From Aurantimonas coralicida_A (GTDB lineage Bacteria; Pseudomonadota; Alphaproteobacteria; Rhizobiales; Rhizobiaceae), in NCBI RefSeq assembly GCF_036016755.1, contig NZ_JAYXIH010000003.1, positions 1-64,000 of the forward strand: a stretch of DNA of 64,000 nucleotides, written 5' to 3'. Below are positions 17,785 through 26,338 of the stretch, one piece after another. The stretch's first letter is position 1; each line of letters opens with the position of its first letter. Under the pieces are notes generated by a model that had not been told where the DNA came from, did no database searches, and saw nothing but the letters and a program-made list of their open reading frames with translations. A program made the position numbers and the translations under genes.

Positions 17785-18717
17785 CTATTTGCCGGCGCTC
17801 TCAACCGCCGGCACGGCCTTTAGATAGGCCGCGATCGCCTCGCGATCCGTCGCGGGCAAACGCGCGATATTCTCCTGCACCGCCACCATCGCGCCGCCGA
17901 CGGAATCGAAATCCGGCGTGAAGCCGCTTTCCAGATAATAGACGATGTCGGACGCCGACCAGGACCCGATCCCGCCCTTCGACGGGGTGATATCGGGAAT
18001 ACGCCCCTTGCCCTCCGGGTTCGGCGCGCCCGTCAGCCAGGCATCCGTATCCAGTCCGCCGACGCCGCCAAGGCCCCGCGGTGTATGGCACTGGCCGCAA
18101 TGGCCGGGGCCTTCCACGAGATACTGCCCGGCGCGGGCCGCGTCCGAGGCGTTCTCGCCTAGATCAACGACCGGCGCCGCATCATCGAGGAAGAAGAGCT
18201 TCCACAGACCGATGCCGCGGCGGATATTGAACGGAAAGGCGAGATCGCTCGGCGGCGCTTGTCCCACGATCGGCGGCAGCGTCTTCAGGAAGGCCCAAAG
18301 ATCGGCGACGTCGCCGGGCTTCATCTTGACATAGGAGGAATAGGGAAAGGCCGGATAGAGATGCTCGCCTTCTGGATCGACGCCGCGCTGCATGGCGTTG
18401 GCGAAGTCGGCAAGGCTCCAGCCCCCCACCCCGTCGGTCGGATGGGGGGAAATGTTGGGGGCGTAAAAGGTGCCAAAGTCCGTCTTCAGCGGATCTCCGC
18501 CGCCAAGATCGAGCTTCGCAGCGGCCTTTGCCTTCGACGGGGCATGGCAGGACGCGCAGCCGCCGGCCCAGAACATCCGTTCGCCCCGCACTGCGTCGCC
18601 GGATTGCTCGGGCGGCAACGTCGCCGCATCGAGCGGGTCGGGCATCGTCAGCAGATAGAAGCCGCCGGCGCCGAGGACGACACCGACCAGGACGGTGGTC
18701 AGGATGCGGTTGAGCAT
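17785..18717 (-). CDS. Membrane-anchored diheme cytochrome c
   Basis: A 310-residue protein with an uncleaved-looking N-terminal anchor (TTVLVGVVLGAGGFYLL) and two haem-binding motifs, CASCH (about residue 54) and CGQCH (about 208), each in its own class I cytochrome c domain. Candidate axial Met residues occur in the second half of each domain. It follows the cytochrome c' gene by 46 bases on the same strand, so the two probably form one unit and may exchange electrons in the periplasm. The electron donor and acceptor are unknown. Confidence 0.88.
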   Translation of the reverse strand: MLNRILTTVLVGVVLGAGGFYLLTMPDPLDAATLPPEQSGDAVRGERMFWAGGCASCHAPSKAKAAAKLDLGGGDPLKTDFGTFYAPNISPHPTDGVGGWSLADFANAMQRGVDPEGEHLYPAFPYSSYVKMKPGDVADLWAFLKTLPPIVGQAPPSDLAFPFNIRRGIGLWKLFFLDDAAPVVDLGENASDAARAGQYLVEGPGHCGQCHTPRGLGGVGGLDTDAWLTGAPNPEGKGRIPDITPSKGGIGSWSASDIVYYLESGFTPDFDSVGGAMVAVQENIARLPATDREAIAAYLKAVPAVESAGK

Positions 18718-18763
18718 GTCGCCAGTGTCCGTCCCGCGCCGCGCCCCTTGCGGCTACGCGCCG

Positions 18764-19222
18764 TTATTTGTCCTTCTTGATGCGGAAGTCCTCGTGGCAG
18801 CTCTTGCAGTTCTCCGCCACCATGGCGAAGCTCTGCTTGAAGGCGTCGATATCCTGCGGATCGGCAGAGATCGCGGTCGCCGAATCCTTCTCGAATTTCG
18901 CGACGGCCGCCTGGAATTCTTGGGGTTTTTCCCAGATCGCCGGAGCCGCCTCGGTCTCCTCGCCGGTCTTGCTGTCCTCGGGAAAGAGCGTGCCGAACTT
19001 TTCAGCGGCCTGGTGGAAGGCCTGGAATGCCTCGGCTGCCTTGGCCGGATCGAACTCCGCCTCGCCTTTGAGCATCTGGCCCGACAGTTTGGCGGCCTTG
19101 CCGTTGCCTTCCATCAGTTCCTGCCGCTGCTTGATGGGTTCGGCATTTTGGGCAAGCACAGGCAGCGCGAACGCGGCCGCTGTCGTCGTCGCAAGGACAA
19201 GTGCGAGAGTTCTGATCTGCAT
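18764..19222 (-). CDS. Cytochrome c' (class II cytochrome c)
   Basis: A 152-residue exported protein from the ATG at 19222 (GGGAG upstream). A signal peptide ends at VLAQ (about residue 23), and the single haem motif CKSCHEDFR sits at the very C-terminus, as in four-helix-bundle cytochromes c'. The spacing and the helical character of the middle fit the family. Members bind NO or take part in periplasmic electron transfer. First gene of a pair with the diheme cytochrome. Confidence 0.9.
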   Translation of the reverse strand: MQIRTLALVLATTTAAAFALPVLAQNAEPIKQRQELMEGNGKAAKLSGQMLKGEAEFDPAKAAEAFQAFHQAAEKFGTLFPEDSKTGEETEAAPAIWEKPQEFQAAVAKFEKDSATAISADPQDIDAFKQSFAMVAENCKSCHEDFRIKKDK

Positions 19223-19349
19223 TAATTCGTCTCCCGGAAGTTCATCCGCGTCTGCGGACAAGCAAGAAATATTTGAAAGCAACTTGCGGCCTGGCGCAAT
19301 CGGACTTTGGTTCGGCCCCTTTCACAAAAACGTCAACGCTGCAGCTCAT

Positions 19350-19385
19350 GGAAAAGACCCCGCAAGCTGTGCGTCTGCGGGGCCT
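19350..19385 (-). terminator. Rho-independent terminator of sodB
   Basis: On the minus strand GGCCCCGCA and TGCGGGGTC pair around an 11-base loop (plus-strand arms 19358-19364 and 19376-19382) and are followed by TTTTCC. It lies about 50 bases beyond the superoxide dismutase stop and separates it from the cytochrome pair. Confidence 0.7.
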
Positions 19386-19433
19386 TGATCTATCTCGCTG
19401 CCGCCATTGCGGCCAGGAGGCAGAGAACCTGCT

Positions 19434-20036
19434 TTAACCGGTAACGGCCTCGTAGCGCTCCAGAACGTAGTCCCAGTTGATCAGATTATCGACGAACGCT
19501 CCGAGATATTTCGGCCGGGCGTTGCGGTAGTCGATGTAGTAGGAGTGCTCCCAGACATCGACGCCGAGAATCGGCTCGGCGCCATGCACCAGCGGGTTCT
19601 CGCCGTTCGGCGTCTTCATGATCTCAAGCTTGCCGTTCTTGACGGCGACCCAGGCCCAGCCCGAACCGAACTGGCCGGCGCCGGCGGCCTCGAAATCGGC
19701 CTTGAACTTGTCATAGCCGCCGAGATCGGAGTCGAATGCCGTCTGAAGCTTGCCCGGCAGGCTCTTGCCGCCGCCGCCTGGCTTCATCCACTTCCAGAAA
19801 TGGATGTGGTTGTAATGCTGGCCGGCATTGTTGAAGAGCGCCTGGTCGCTGCCGTGCGATTTCTTGACGATCTCCTCGAGCGACAGATCGGACATTCCTG
19901 CCTTTTCGGCCAGTTCGTTGCCCTTGGTCACATAGGCATTGTGGTGCTTGTCGTGGTGATATTCGAGCGTTTCCTTCGACATGTACGGGCCGAGCGCGTC
20001 GTAGGCGTAAGGAAGCTCTGGAAGGGTGAATGCCAT
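19434..20036 (-). CDS. sodB: Superoxide dismutase (Fe/Mn type)
   Basis: A 200-residue cytoplasmic enzyme from the ATG at 20036, which has AAGGAG upstream. Metal ligands are visible: His in LEYHHDKHHNAYV, His in FNNAGQHYNHIHFW, and Asp and His in the signature DVWEHSYYIDYRNARP. It converts superoxide to oxygen and hydrogen peroxide. Whether iron or manganese is used cannot be told safely from sequence; sodB is used here by analogy with alphaproteobacterial homologues. Confidence 0.95.
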   Translation of the reverse strand: MAFTLPELPYAYDALGPYMSKETLEYHHDKHHNAYVTKGNELAEKAGMSDLSLEEIVKKSHGSDQALFNNAGQHYNHIHFWKWMKPGGGGKSLPGKLQTAFDSDLGGYDKFKADFEAAGAGQFGSGWAWVAVKNGKLEIMKTPNGENPLVHGAEPILGVDVWEHSYYIDYRNARPKYLGAFVDNLINWDYVLERYEAVTG

Positions 20037-20177
20037 TTGGTGCGTCTCCTTCTGGTTGGTTAGGTCTTGAGCGCAACGGGCAGACCCGGCGAGGGTTGCC
20101 CGAAACGTCAAAATTCAGCGAGGGGGAAGTTAGGGCCGACGGTTGCGTTTGCCACCGGTCGGCGTTCCAGTAAACGC

Positions 20178-21041
20178 TCAGCCCGCCGAGCGGGCGAATG
20201 ACAAATACAGCTCACGCGCCGCCTCGTAGACGGGCCCGGGCTGGAGTTCGCGCCCCTCGATTCCGACCACCGGCACCACCTTGGAGTGGTTGCCGGTTGA
20301 GAAGATTTCGTCGGCATCGAGAAATTGGGCCACCGTCAGCGACGCCTCGACCACTTCCCTGCCCTCCTCGCGCAACAGCCCGATCACCCGCTGCCTTGTG
20401 ATCCCGTCGAGGAAACAGCCGTTGGGAACCGGCGTGAACATGGTCCCGTCCTTGACCATGAAGAGATTGGACGTTCCCGTCTCCGCGACGTTGCCGAGCA
20501 TGTCGAGCACCAGCGCGTTGTCGAAGCCGCGCGACTTCGCCTCCATGATCGCTCGGCCGTTATTGGGGTAGAGACATCCGGCCTTGGCCAGCGTCGGCAT
20601 GGTTTCGGGCGTCGGCCGGCGAAACGGCGAGACGCCCAGCGAAAATCCCGAGGGCGCGATCATCGGCGCTTCATAGAGACAAAGGCAGAAGCGCGTCGTC
20701 TCCGGGTCGGCCGGAACGCCCATGTAGCCGCCATCCTCGGCCCAGTACATCGGCCGGATATAGACGGCGGTCTTGCCATCGAACCCTTCAAGCCCCTCGC
20801 GGGTCAGGCGCACGATTTCCTGCGGTGTCACCGTCGCCTTCAGGCCGAGCGCCTGGGCCGAGCGGTTGACGCGCTCGCAGTGCCGATCGAGGTCGGGCGC
20901 GAGGCCATCGAACCACCGCGCGCCATCGAACACGGTGCTGCCGAGCCACATCGCATGGCTGCGCGGGCCGATGAGACCAGGGTTGCCGTCATGCCACTCG
21001 CCGTCGATGAAAGTCCGCGTGCGAGTCATTTTCTGTGGCAT
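20178..21041 (-). CDS. ilvE: Branched-chain amino acid aminotransferase (class IV)
   Basis: A 287-residue PLP enzyme of fold type IV. The pattern WLGSTVFDGARWFDG, the arginine-rich RHCERVNRSAQAL, YIRPMYW, the PLP Lys in LAKAGCLYPNNGRAI and AETGTSNLFMVKDG fit the family. GGAG lies seven bases before the ATG. Members interconvert branched-chain amino and keto acids in the cytoplasm. In many Rhizobiales more than one such enzyme exists, so a broader substrate range or a D-amino acid role cannot be excluded. Confidence 0.85.
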   Translation of the reverse strand: MPQKMTRTRTFIDGEWHDGNPGLIGPRSHAMWLGSTVFDGARWFDGLAPDLDRHCERVNRSAQALGLKATVTPQEIVRLTREGLEGFDGKTAVYIRPMYWAEDGGYMGVPADPETTRFCLCLYEAPMIAPSGFSLGVSPFRRPTPETMPTLAKAGCLYPNNGRAIMEAKSRGFDNALVLDMLGNVAETGTSNLFMVKDGTMFTPVPNGCFLDGITRQRVIGLLREEGREVVEASLTVAQFLDADEIFSTGNHSKVVPVVGIEGRELQPGPVYEAARELYLSFARSAG

Positions 21042-21305
21042 GGCGAAGCTCCAAATTGGGCGGACGGGGACTGCACGGCGACACGATTGCCGCCAAGGCG
21101 GACTACCTACGCGTGGGAGAAGAGTATCCGTTCTGCGCTAGCGACGGCCTGGCAGCAGAGTCAACCGCTCGATAACGAAATCCATGAAAATGCGGGAGAG
21201 AACATTACGACCGCAGAAACGATTGAACCATACAATCATCGTGGAAAGGCAAATTGATTCGCCGTGCTTGAAGGAATCGAGCACGCGCCATCGCGGGGGC
21301 CGGCA

Positions 21306-21671
21306 ATGAGGACAAGATTTCTTCGCGATCTGCATGATCAGCGCCGCTGGTGTCGCCGTCGCACGCGCCTGAGACCGGTGAAACTCGTAACGCGGTGTCA
21401 CAGGTTTCTGGACGATGGAATGGTGGTTGATATATCCGATGGTGGGCTCCGCGTGCGCCGTTATTCAGGAAATCATCTGCCGTCGCAGCTGGCGATCTAC
21501 GATCAGTCCGATCGAGTCTTTCGCCCAGTCGTTGTTGCGTGGCGACGGGGCGACGAAATCGGACTGCGGTTCACCGACAGCATGATTCCGGCCACCCCGC
21601 CCGAAATTGAGCGCCTGTCGGGTCGCTCGGATTGGAACGACGTCTATATCCTAAAAGGACTTCCTCTTTGA
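21306..21671 (+). CDS. PilZ-like domain protein (possible c-di-GMP receptor)
   Basis: A 121-residue protein from the ATG at 21306. The pattern RRRTRLRP...DISDGGLRVRRY resembles the RxxxR and (D/N)xSxxG motifs of c-di-GMP-binding PilZ domains, and the rest alternates short beta-strands (VVAWRRGDEIGLRFTD). A GGDEF-EAL protein occurs elsewhere in the window (33.6 kb), but there is no direct link. A start at 21264 is possible but lacks a binding site. Confidence 0.7.
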   Translation: MRTRFLRDLHDQRRWCRRRTRLRPVKLVTRCHRFLDDGMVVDISDGGLRVRRYSGNHLPSQLAIYDQSDRVFRPVVVAWRRGDEIGLRFTDSMIPATPPEIERLSGRSDWNDVYILKGLPL

Positions 21672-21934
21672 GGTGCTCTGGATGCTGACCGCCAAGTCTA
21701 GCGCGGCAAAATAAGCTGCGCCGTTTCCGGCACATCGTGGTCGTTGAGGTCCGCGGGTTACCCTGAGCGTGGACGCGGCGTGCCGGCCGGATACCCGACC
21801 ATCGGCCCAGCGAAGAAGGCCCGGCTCTCGATCGGATTATCGCCGACGGCAGCGGCGACGCTTCCAATTGCCGCGACGGGTCCATATGACCGTCCAAAGC
21901 CAGAGCGTCCGCTTACACGATCAGGGAGACCCCA

Positions 21935-22597
21935 TTGCATTCCGTCTATGTCTTCGACGCCTATGGCACGCTGTTCGACACCGGTGCCGCCGTCTCCCGC
22001 CATGCCGGTGACCTGGGAGAATCGGGCCGGCTTCTCTCCGAGATCTGGCGCCGCAAGCAGCTCGAATATTCCTGGGTCCGCGGCCTGATGGGACGGGCCG
22101 AACGGGATTTCTGGCAGCTGACGGAAGACGCCCTCGACTACGCCTTCAAAAAGGTCCCATCGGCGGACCCGGCGCTGCGCGACAAATTACTCGAGGCCTA
22201 TCGCGACCTCGACGCGTTCGAGGAAGTGCCGGGGACCCTCAGAGCGCTCAAGGAGCGGGAGGCACGCCTCGCGATTCTGTCCAATGGCTCGCGCGAGATG
22301 TTGAAGCGAGCGGTGCGCTCGGCGGGAATCGAGGATCTGTTCGACGCGGTCTTCTCGGCCGAAGACTGCGGGGCCTACAAGACCGCCCCGGCCATGTACG
22401 AATTGGTGACGACACGCTTTCGGCTCTATCCGGACGCCGTGTCGTTTCAGTCATCCAATCGCTGGGACATCGCGGGGGCCACGCAATTCGGCTTCAACAC
22501 CGTCTGGATCAACCGTGGCGGTGAGCCGGACGAGTATCTGGATCTGGCGCCGAACGCCGTCCTTGCGGACCTTCGCAGCCTGCCGAATCTCGTCTGA
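21935..22597 (+). CDS. Haloacid dehalogenase, type II (HAD superfamily)
   Basis: A 220-residue protein starting with TTG at 21935, seven bases after GGGAG; no ATG fits. The HAD motifs are all present: the Asp nucleophile in VFDAYGTLFD (Asp8), ILSNGS, the Lys in YKTAP, and SSNRWDIAGA, the last being characteristic of L-2-haloacid dehalogenases. The enzyme replaces the halogen of 2-halo acids such as chloroacetate with a hydroxyl group. Its physiological substrate here is unknown. Confidence 0.88.
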   Translation: MHSVYVFDAYGTLFDTGAAVSRHAGDLGESGRLLSEIWRRKQLEYSWVRGLMGRAERDFWQLTEDALDYAFKKVPSADPALRDKLLEAYRDLDAFEEVPGTLRALKEREARLAILSNGSREMLKRAVRSAGIEDLFDAVFSAEDCGAYKTAPAMYELVTTRFRLYPDAVSFQSSNRWDIAGATQFGFNTVWINRGGEPDEYLDLAPNAVLADLRSLPNLV

Positions 22598-22782
22598 TCA
22601 TAGCTCGCCAGGTCATAATCGCACTTGGACGGACGCAGGTCTGTTCGCGGCTATCGCCGAGGGGCGATCAAACGGATGTGATCGAAATGGAACCGAACAA
22701 CTTGGAAAGTGTTCGCACGGTAACAACAATTTACGGCTTTCTCTCGTAGGGTGGCGGCCGACAAAAAAAACAGGCTGGATAG

Positions 22783-23484
22783 ATGACGAATAACGGCAAC
22801 TCCCTCTTCACGCGTCGCAAACTGCTCCTCGGATTCGGGCTCGGCGCAGCAGCGGTCGCGACAGGCTGTACCACCGGACCGCGCGCCAAGGTGTCGGTGG
22901 CACCCTATCCCGTGGAGCGCGGGATCGAACCCAAATATGTGTCGATGTACGGGCCGGTGGTCGACGATGGATACCGGATTCCGGCCGTCGATCTGAAGCG
23001 CGTCGATCCGAAATTCTATCGTCAGGAAGTCGCTGATCCGACCGGCGAAGCGCCCGGGACAGTGGTCGTCGATACCGCGAATTATTTTGCATATGTGGTG
23101 ATGCCGGGTGGTCGCGCGATGCGCTACGGCGTCGGCATCGGACGGGCGGGCTTTTCCTGGAGCGGCCGGGCCAAGGTCCAGTGGAAGAGAAAATGGCCGA
23201 CCTGGACGCCACCCAGGGAGATGATCGCCCGCGAGCCGAGCCTCGCCAAATATGCGGACGGCATGGAGCCGGGTCTCGCCAATCCGTTGGGCTCGCGCGC
23301 GCTCTACATTTTCCAGGGTGGTAAGGACACGCTCTACCGTCTGCACGGGACGCCGGAATACTGGACGATCGGGACAAATTCCTCGTCGGGCTGCATCCGC
23401 TTCATGAACCAGGACGCGATCGATCTTTATGATCGTGTCAAGTCCGGCTCGCCGCTGGTCGTCACCCAGATCGGCATGGTCTGA
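22783..23484 (+). CDS. L,D-transpeptidase (YkuD domain), probable lipoprotein
   Basis: A 233-residue exported protein. The N-terminus TRRKLLLGFGLGAAAVATGC combines a twin-Arg-like motif with a lipobox ending at Cys29. The YkuD catalytic core lies near the end: His188 in RLHGTPEYW and Cys204 in SSSGCIRF. Such enzymes make 3-3 peptidoglycan cross-links or attach proteins to peptidoglycan in the periplasm. It is a single-gene unit with its own strong terminator just downstream. Confidence 0.92.
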   Translation: MTNNGNSLFTRRKLLLGFGLGAAAVATGCTTGPRAKVSVAPYPVERGIEPKYVSMYGPVVDDGYRIPAVDLKRVDPKFYRQEVADPTGEAPGTVVVDTANYFAYVVMPGGRAMRYGVGIGRAGFSWSGRAKVQWKRKWPTWTPPREMIAREPSLAKYADGMEPGLANPLGSRALYIFQGGKDTLYRLHGTPEYWTIGTNSSSGCIRFMNQDAIDLYDRVKSGSPLVVTQIGMV

Positions 23485-23514
23485 CCGGGCTATCCTGCGA
23501 TCATTCCATTCGAA

Positions 23515-23543
23515 GGGGCGGGAGATTCTCTCGCCCCTTTTTT
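23515..23543 (+). terminator. Rho-independent terminator of the L,D-transpeptidase gene
   Basis: GGGGCGGGAGA pairs with TCTCTCGCCCC (one G-U pair), immediately followed by six T. It ends 60 bases after the stop codon and 32 bases before the convergent TM2 gene. Confidence 0.88.
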
Positions 23544-23574
23544 GTTGCGGGATCGGCTTTGTCGCAGGTCGGTA

Positions 23575-23814
23575 TTACCGCAGGCGATCGCGCTCACGCT
23601 CCATATGGTCGACGCGGCTTTCGAGATTCTCTTCGCGCACCATACCGGGAATGAGGAACAGGTCGATCAGCTGGCCGATGCCCATAAGCCCCAGGGTGAG
23701 AAGCCATAAGAGACCGGTCCACGGCCGTCCGAGATAGAACCGGTGCAGGCCGCAGATCGCGCCGAAGCCCAGCAGCCACAAAATGTAAGAAGCGAGCGTC
23801 GACTTCCGGTTCAT
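23575..23814 (-). CDS. TM2 domain protein
   Basis: A 79-residue membrane protein with two helices linked by a short turn. GAICGLHRFYLGRPWTGLLW is the TM2 domain signature (G-hxRFYLG). A charged C-terminal tail, rich in Arg and Glu, forms a short helix. The function of bacterial TM2 proteins is unknown. Start supported by GGAAG upstream of the ATG. Confidence 0.88.
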   Translation of the reverse strand: MNRKSTLASYILWLLGFGAICGLHRFYLGRPWTGLLWLLTLGLMGIGQLIDLFLIPGMVREENLESRVDHMERERDRLR

Positions 23815-23940
23815 GGATCTTCCTTCGCAACGGTTAGCCGGGGCGAAAATGGGGTGTCGCCGGGTCGTTGGAAAGGTCGCCGGGTCATTGAGTCCTCAAC
23901 GTGGCGCCGGGCGGCGCCTGAGATCTACAGTCGTGCCCGC

Positions 23941-25605
23941 TCAGCGACCGCGTTTGAAGCCGCCGAGCACGCCGCGCAGGATCGCCCGCGTCACGGTCGA
24001 GGCGACGGTTCGGCCTACCTGCTTCATCACTGTTTCGGTCAGCGTCTGCCGTTGGTAGCCGGACGAACGACGCCGCCGCTTCGGCGCCGACCGCCGGCGC
24101 GGCGCTTTATCATCGTCGTATTCCTCGACTTCCTGGGTATCGTCGCGCCCGCCACCGCCGAGCCCGAAATCGGGAAGCTGAAAGCCGGTTCGCGTGCGCC
24201 GCCCTTCCGCCGCCTCCGCCCGCCGCGTCGATTCACCCTCGCGGCTCGCCTTCTCCGTCTCGGCTTCGAGCCGACGTTGCTCTTCTTCCTGCCGAAGCTC
24301 GGCCTCGGCCCGGCCAACCAGCATCTCATAGGCCGACTCCGGGTCGATCGCCTGATCATACTGCCCCGCGACCGGGCTCTTGGCGATGATCGCGTCGCGC
24401 TCCGCGTCGTTGAGCGGACCCAGACGCGCCGAGGGCGGACGGATCAGCGTGCGCTCGACCATCGACGGCACGCCTTTTTCGCCCAATGTCGACACCAACG
24501 CCTCGCCGACGCCGAGTTGGGTAATCGCCTCATAGGCGTCGAATTCCGGGTTGGGGCGGAAGGTCTCGGCCGCCGTCTTCACCGCTTTTTGTTCGCGAGG
24601 CGTATAGGCACGCAGCGCGTGCTGGACGCGATTGCCGAGCTGGGCCAGCACGCCGTCCGGCACGTCGAGCGGATTCTGGGTGACGAAATAGACGCCGACA
24701 CCCTTGGAGCGGATCAGCTTGACCACTTGCTCGACCCGGTCGACGAGGATCTTCGGGGCGTCGTCGAATAGCAGATGCGCCTCGTCGAAGAAGAAGACCA
24801 GCTTCGGCTTCTCGGGGTCACCGATTTCGGGCAACTCCTCGAACAGTTCCGACAGCAGCCACAAGAGGAAGGTCGCATAGAGGCGCGGATTCATCATCAG
24901 CTTGTCGGCGGCCAGCATGTTCACGATGCCCCGTCCGTCGCGGTCGGTGCGCATCAGGTCGGTGATCTTGAGCGCCGGTTCGCCGAAGAAACTTTCGGCG
25001 CCCTGCTGTTCGAGCACCAACAGCGAGCGCTGGATCGCGCCGACGGAGGCTTTGGCGACATTGCCGTAAAGCTTGGAGATGTCGCCGGCATTTTCCGAAA
25101 GATGCGCCAGCATCGCCTGCAAATCCTTGAGGTCGAGCAGCAACAGCCCCTCCTCGTCGGCGATCTTGAACGCGATGTTGAGAACGCCTTCCTGGGCGTC
25201 CGACAGGTTCATCAGGCGCGAAAGCAGCAGCGGCCCCATCTCGGAGATGGTGGTGCGGATCGGGTGACCCTTCTCGCCGAAGATGTCCCAGAACACCACC
25301 GGGTAGAAGTCGTTGTAATACGGGTCCAGGCCGATTTTTTCCGCCCGCTCCACCAGGAAGTCCTTGGCCTCGCCGCGCATGGAAATGCCCGACAGGTCGC
25401 CCTTGATGTCGGCACAGAAAACCGGCACGCCCGCTTCCGAGAAACCTTCAGCGAGGATCTGCAACGTCACCGTCTTGCCGGTTCCGGTCGCACCGGTGAC
25501 CAAGCCGTGGCGATTGGCGAGCTTGAGGTCGAGATACTCGCCCTTCTTGATCGCGTCCTGCGGGTCACGGCTGCTCCCCAGAAAAATCCGACCTGTTTCC
25601 TGCAT
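23941..25605 (-). CDS. HerA-like helicase/ATPase (DUF853 family)
   Basis: A 554-residue ATPase from the ATG at 25605, seven bases after GAGGG; a start six codons earlier is possible. Walker A GATGTGKTVTLQ (about residue 38), Walker B LVFFFDEAHLLFDD (about 270) and ARxR-like end residues place it in the FtsK/HerA group, YjgR-like. The last 150 residues are low-complexity, rich in Arg, Glu and Gly, with a basic tail that may bind nucleic acid. No nuclease partner (NurA) or defence gene is adjacent, so a housekeeping DNA role is likelier than defence. Confidence 0.88.
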   Translation of the reverse strand: MQETGRIFLGSSRDPQDAIKKGEYLDLKLANRHGLVTGATGTGKTVTLQILAEGFSEAGVPVFCADIKGDLSGISMRGEAKDFLVERAEKIGLDPYYNDFYPVVFWDIFGEKGHPIRTTISEMGPLLLSRLMNLSDAQEGVLNIAFKIADEEGLLLLDLKDLQAMLAHLSENAGDISKLYGNVAKASVGAIQRSLLVLEQQGAESFFGEPALKITDLMRTDRDGRGIVNMLAADKLMMNPRLYATFLLWLLSELFEELPEIGDPEKPKLVFFFDEAHLLFDDAPKILVDRVEQVVKLIRSKGVGVYFVTQNPLDVPDGVLAQLGNRVQHALRAYTPREQKAVKTAAETFRPNPEFDAYEAITQLGVGEALVSTLGEKGVPSMVERTLIRPPSARLGPLNDAERDAIIAKSPVAGQYDQAIDPESAYEMLVGRAEAELRQEEEQRRLEAETEKASREGESTRRAEAAEGRRTRTGFQLPDFGLGGGGRDDTQEVEEYDDDKAPRRRSAPKRRRRSSGYQRQTLTETVMKQVGRTVASTVTRAILRGVLGGFKRGR

Positions 25606-25774
25606 CCAGCATCCCTCGCTCATTGACCATTGGGGTTATAGCCGGCCAGCGGCTTGGAACAAGCGCGGCGAGCGATAAGCGCGCGTTCGTCGATTGCGTC
25701 GGCGATCAGGCTTTGCCAAGCTTTGCAGCAACCGGCCCCCTCTTTCCGAGGCGCGGCGGCAGGAGGAGATGTCC

Positions 25775-26149
25775 ATGGACGAGCTGTTGGCGAAAATCGC
25801 GGCGGAGACGGGTCTTGAGTCATCCACCGCCAAGGTCGCGATCGGTCATATCCTGACCTATCTCAAGGCCGAAAGTGACGATCCCGCCGTCGGCAAGATG
25901 ATTGCCGAAACGCCGGGGGCTTCGGACGCGATCGCTACGACCGGTGGCGACGACGAGGGTGGTTTCCTTGGCGCCGCGATGGGCGGCGGCATCATGGGGC
26001 TCGGTTCGAAGCTGATGGGGCTCGGCCTCGACATGGGTCAGATTCAGATCGTCGCGCGCGAACTCGCCGCCTTCGCGAAAGCCCATTCCGATCCCGAAAC
26101 CGTCGATCGCGCACTGGCGTCGGTGCCCGGATTGTCGTCCTTCGTCTGA
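25775..26149 (+). CDS. Small unknown protein with a Gly/Met-rich middle
   Basis: A 124-residue protein from the ATG at 25775; AGGAGG lies eight bases upstream, which decides against the in-frame ATG at 25769. The N-terminal half is helical (ELLAKIAAETGLESSTAKVA), the middle is GAAMGGGIMGLGSKLMGLGL, and the end is helical (VARELAAFAKAHSDPETVDR). This layout resembles the small DUF2267/DUF2780-type proteins, but I do not recognise it firmly. Reads divergently from the HerA-like gene with about 170 bases between them. Confidence 0.65.
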   Translation: MDELLAKIAAETGLESSTAKVAIGHILTYLKAESDDPAVGKMIAETPGASDAIATTGGDDEGGFLGAAMGGGIMGLGSKLMGLGLDMGQIQIVARELAAFAKAHSDPETVDRALASVPGLSSFV

Positions 26150-26338
26150 CCGCGGCATCGGAAACTCTGCCAGGCTTTCACCGCATCGACCAATCTCGCC
26201 AAAAGCACTCATCCCACCAAACGGTTATGGAATACCGGCCGAGACTGACGTATGGTCGTGGGATAAACGCAGGGGTTCGTTACCAGCAGGGGCCGTGGCG
26301 CAGATCGAGGATCCAAGTGCCGCGGAATATTGTCACTG

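Noticed and set aside
23941..26149. HerA-like ATPase as part of a phage-defence operon
   Set aside because: No nuclease, SIR2 or other defence partner is adjacent; the protein resembles the widespread DUF853/YjgR type.
26226..26338. General-stress (EcfG-type) promoter before the second histidine kinase
   Set aside because: GGAAT with CGTA about 15 bases on deviates from the GGAAC-16/17-CGTT consensus at both boxes.
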